Source: Kiritimatiellia bacterium
GTDB lineage: Bacteria > Verrucomicrobiota > Kiritimatiellia > RFP12 > DVOR01
Length of the DNA: 16,876 bases
Assembly: GCA_017646485.1 (NCBI GenBank)
Contig: JAGCML010000119.1
Span: forward strand, 1 to 16,876
Reading direction: 5' to 3'
Position 1 is the stretch's first letter; the number at the start of each line of letters is the position of its first letter. Below the pieces are notes generated by a model that ran no database searches, was not told the DNA's origin, and saw only the letters and a program-made list of their open reading frames with translations. The position numbers and the translations under genes were made by a program. Of this stretch, positions 15,006 through 16,876 are shown piece after piece.

Positions 15006-15320
15006 TTATTAACAATTGTGGGGTGGAGATTTATTAACAAGATGAATGGGGGTGTTAACAAGGTTGAAAAGAGGGTTGATAAGTGGGGAAATTGGATTTA
15101 TTTTGAGGAGAATTAAGGGGGAGTTTAATTTGGTTTATCAATGGGTTATCTTTCGTTTACAAGTTATTAACAACTGTTGATAAATTGTTAATAAAGTGGC
15201 TTGATAAACGGTTGATAAAAAACTTATCAACACCTTATTAACATTTGTAAACAACTTCTTTACAGGGTTATGAACAGCGGTTGATAAAGTTATAAACAAG
15301 CGTTGATAAATTGTTAATAA
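15006..15320. promoter_or_regulatory. oriC: Right DnaA-box cluster (candidate oriC part 2)
   Basis: A dense array downstream of dnaA: TTATTAACA at 15006, 15031, 15164 and 15235 (+), and 15186 and 15312 (-); TTATCAACA at 15224 (+) and 15175 (-); near matches TTATCAACC at 15074, 15210 and 15279 (-), TTATGAACA at 15268, TTATAAACA at 15290, TTATCAACG at 15301. With the left cluster this gives a bipartite origin flanking dnaA, as in Bacillus and Helicobacter. The AT-rich end (15300-15340) could be the unwinding element. Confidence 0.75.
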
Positions 15321-15338
15321 CTTTTTGATAACTTTTTC

Positions 15339-15367
15339 TTGCAAAACGAATTTAAATGCGCTATTCT
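15339..15367 (+). promoter_or_regulatory. Promoter of the XRE/zinc-ribbon gene
   Basis: TTGCAA (15339-15344), 17-bp spacer, TATTCT (15362-15367). The predicted start (about 15374-15377) coincides with the ATG, so the transcript is probably leaderless. It overlaps the end of the right DnaA-box cluster. Confidence 0.6.
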
Positions 15368-15376
15368 CTATCCCAC

Positions 15377-15901
15377 ATGAAAACACTCGGTGAACAGATC
15401 AAAACAGCGCGTTTGCAACGCCATATGAGTCAAAGTGCTTTGGCTCGTAAGGTGGGGTGTAAACAGTCGGCCCTTTCGATGTTTGAAAGTGGTCGTGCGA
15501 CTGCTTTGGGAGCTCAGACGATTGGTAAGCTCTGTGATGAATTGGGATTATTACCACCCAGCCAGGCAGAATTAGCGATGGCAACGCGAGAAGCGGTTGA
15601 GCCCGCAGTGACGGGTGAGCGTACTTTTTGTCCGAATCCGCAGTGCCCCTCTAATCTGCCGGTGGCGATAGGCGAACGCGTTACCTTGGTGCCGCAAGGA
15701 CATTTAGCTAAAGCGCATGAATGTCATTGTGCCTGGTGCGGGGAAGTCTTAGAACGCGCCTGTCCGGAATGTGGAGCTGCAGTGAATCCAGGTGCCTACT
15801 GTGCGTGTTGCGGTACAGCCTACTTAGTGGAAGCCCCAGCAACCGTGGATCCGCGACGCGTGGCACAGAGCGAAAGACTCACCGATTGGATTACTGCCTA
15901 A
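15377..15901 (+). CDS. XRE-family HTH protein with C-terminal zinc ribbons
   Basis: 174 residues. An XRE/Cro helix-turn-helix spans about 4-58 (LGEQIKTARLQRHMSQSALARKVGCKQSALSMFESGR), followed by a linker and a Cys-rich region: CPNPQC (85-90), CHCAWC (116-121), CPEC (129-132), CACC (142-145), matching two treble-clef/zinc-ribbon units. It is probably a DNA-binding regulator whose second half binds zinc and a partner. The ATG at 15377 is chosen because the helix-turn-helix starts there and the promoter places the transcript start on it; an in-frame ATG 21 nt upstream lies inside the -10 region. No ribosome-binding site is visible. Its place at the edge of the right DnaA-box cluster allows a replication-linked role, which is speculation. 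I recognise no named family. Confidence 0.88.
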   Translation: MKTLGEQIKTARLQRHMSQSALARKVGCKQSALSMFESGRATALGAQTIGKLCDELGLLPPSQAELAMATREAVEPAVTGERTFCPNPQCPSNLPVAIGERVTLVPQGHLAKAHECHCAWCGEVLERACPECGAAVNPGAYCACCGTAYLVEAPATVDPRRVAQSERLTDWITA

Positions 15902-15925
15902 AGTAAAAGATAACTTCTGATGCGG

Positions 15926-15955
15926 ATGCTTCGTGGGAAACTGCGGAGCATTTTT
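15926..15955 (+). terminator. Terminator of the XRE/zinc-ribbon gene
   Basis: ATGCTTCG (15926-15933) pairs with CGGAGCAT (15944-15951), one G-U, followed by TTTTTG. Confidence 0.75.
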
Positions 15956-16029
15956 GTTTGAATGAGAGATGACAATTGACACGAAAAGTGTTATTGTAAT
16001 GAAGGTGAAACAAACGAAAGGGAACCGTA

Positions 16030-16419
16030 ATGAAGGCAAGTATCCTGTGGGCAGTCATGGTGGTAATGTGTGGCGTAACCTTTGCTGCGCAAACACCCCC
16101 TGTAAAAGCAACACAACAACCCACTGTCAAGCGTATTAAAAAACTTGATTCGAAGCCCAGTTGCGCACATCTTCAAACTCAAAAGCAAACGCCCCCTTCA
16201 CCTGATGCCCCAAAGCTTAAAGTGCCAACCGTTACACCCAAGAAAGAATGGCGTCCACCGCAATGCCGTCCCAGCAAACCGGCTACGATGGAAACCGACG
16301 CCATGCGTCGCGCTAAAGTACGTCACCGCGGACTGCCGATTGAAGGTTGCGCCCCCCTTTCCCCCGAAGAACACAACCGTCGTTTTCACGCCGACATCCA
16401 AAAAGAAAAAGCCAAATAA
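16030..16419 (+). CDS. Small secreted Pro/Lys-rich hypothetical protein
   Basis: 129 residues starting with a signal peptide: MKASILWAVMVVMCGVTFAA, with likely cleavage after Ala20. The mature part is basic and proline-rich (TPPVKATQQPTVKRIKK, KVPTVTPKKEWRPPQCRPSKPA), with three Cys that could form disulfides, and ends in a charged helix-like tail (SPEEHNRRFHADIQKEKAK). I recognise no domain. AAAGGGAA lies 6 nt before the ATG and TTGACA occurs at about 15977, though the -10 (TAATGA at 15-bp spacing) is weak. It is likely exported to the periplasm or cell surface. Function unknown. Confidence 0.75.
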   Translation: MKASILWAVMVVMCGVTFAAQTPPVKATQQPTVKRIKKLDSKPSCAHLQTQKQTPPSPDAPKLKVPTVTPKKEWRPPQCRPSKPATMETDAMRRAKVRHRGLPIEGCAPLSPEEHNRRFHADIQKEKAK

Positions 16420-16595
16420 AGTTACGGTGTAGGACTGGAATGCAAGTTAAATTGCGGGGGGATATTGGAAAAAGGTTAAAAATCTTCATGCTGCCACCTT
16501 CAGTTTTAGTTGTGTAGGTCTTGGATAGTTAACGAGTTTCTCTTGGAGATTTTCGACTGCTTTTGATGTTAGTTTTGAGAAATCTGTGCGTTTAT
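16420..16595. other. Intergenic, nothing recognised
   Basis: No gene or clear hairpin lies between the secreted protein and the second CRISPR-end module. Confidence 0.5.
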
Positions 16596-16653
16596 CCAAG
16601 TGAACTTAAAGCCAAAAGGCGCTTTACCCCTCCTTTTGCGGAGGGGTATTTTT
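16596..16653 (+). repeat. Orphan CRISPR-end repeat plus terminator
   Basis: 16596-16620 matches nt 4-28 of the array repeat (one change, GCCGAAAGGC to GCCAAAAGGC). It is followed by the same GCTTTACCCC junction and terminator as at 12403-12438 (ACCCCTCC-TTTTGC-GGAGGGGT, then ATTTTTTATTT). There is no full repeat or spacer before it, so it is a detached copy of the array's 3' end. Confidence 0.75.
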
Positions 16654-16675
16654 TATTTATGGGTTTGTTATTTTT

Positions 16676-16812
16676 GGTGGCTACGCCACAGTGACCAGTG
16701 CGCACTACGATGAGAAATGCAGGGTGACACCGCACCCTGCGGCGAGAGGTGGCTTCGCCACGGTGGCGAGTGAGCGCCTTACGGCGAATGAGCCAGTCTG
16801 CGACTGGAGGCG
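16676..16812 (+). repeat. GC-rich dispersed module, copy C
   Basis: Hairpins GTGGC-TAC-GCCAC, GCAGGGTG-ACACCG-CACCCTGC and GTGGC-TTC-GCCAC, then CTTACGGCGAATGAGC and AGTCTGCGACTGGAGG. It shares its first part with 14885-14998 (inverted) and its ends with 12475-12570. The sequence beyond 16812 to the window edge holds nothing I recognise. Confidence 0.7.
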
Positions 16813-16876
16813 CAGGACTGCCAACAAACGACGGGGACACCCCGCATATGCGCCCTGACGACGGCAGGAAATACCC

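Noticed and set aside
1..16876. tRNA or rRNA genes, and transposase genes
   Set aside because: I looked for tRNA T-loop/CCA-type patterns, rRNA segments and transposase motifs and found none convincing.

Overview
This is a bacterial chromosomal window that very probably covers the replication-origin neighbourhood. It holds dnaA (+), two flanking clusters of DnaA-box-like 9-mers, a divergent mnmG (gidA), and six parS-type ParB-binding palindromes. All genes have short leaders, and extended -10 promoters of the TGnTATACT type appear twice. The organism cannot be named with certainty. Moderate GC, AT-rich intergenic stretches and the unusual DnaA C-terminus suggest a poorly sampled lineage; a PVC-superphylum gut bacterium is only a guess.

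Layout: 1-395 (-) is the 5' part of a small single-pass membrane protein. 520-3120 (-) is a Ca2+/Mn2+-type P-type ATPase, preceded by a leader that looks like a yybP-ykoY (Mn2+) riboswitch with a convincing terminator/antiterminator pair. 3683-5633 (-) is a two-gene operon: a double-ACT-domain regulator followed by a UPF0210 (DUF711) protein. 5646-8937 is a 3.3-kb stretch without convincing genes, holding three unrelated repeat systems: about 65 bp x4, exactly 175 bp x3.6, and a roughly 185-bp foldable direct repeat. 8938-11634 (-) is mnmG. 11635-13162 is the mnmG/dnaA divergent region: a 23-bp iteron array with ATGGTACCAT cores, a long hairpin, a miniature CRISPR-like array (3 repeats, 2 spacers), GC-rich hairpin modules, and the left DnaA-box cluster. 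13163-14563 is dnaA. 14564-15376 is a terminator, mirrored hairpin modules and the right DnaA-box cluster. 15377-15901 is an XRE/zinc-ribbon regulator, apparently leaderless. 16030-16419 is a small secreted protein, followed by a second copy of the CRISPR-end/terminator module.

The most striking observation is that mnmG carries an in-frame insertion of about 260 codons at a loop where other MnmG proteins have about 12 residues. Part of the insertion is an array of six GTTCCACGTGGAAC-type parS palindromes, all read in one codon phase as Val-Pro-Arg(or Cys)-Gly-Thr, with alternating spacings of 45, 66, 45, 63 and 45 bp. A centromere appears to be housed inside a tRNA-modification enzyme gene beside the origin. 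Second, the DnaA helix-turn-helix signature, usually GGRDHTTV, is changed to K-RTHATV, while the boxes around dnaA read mostly TTAT(C/T)AACA instead of TTATCCACA, which suggests co-evolution of DnaA and its sites. Third, dnaA and the left box cluster lie between mirrored mosaic repeats.
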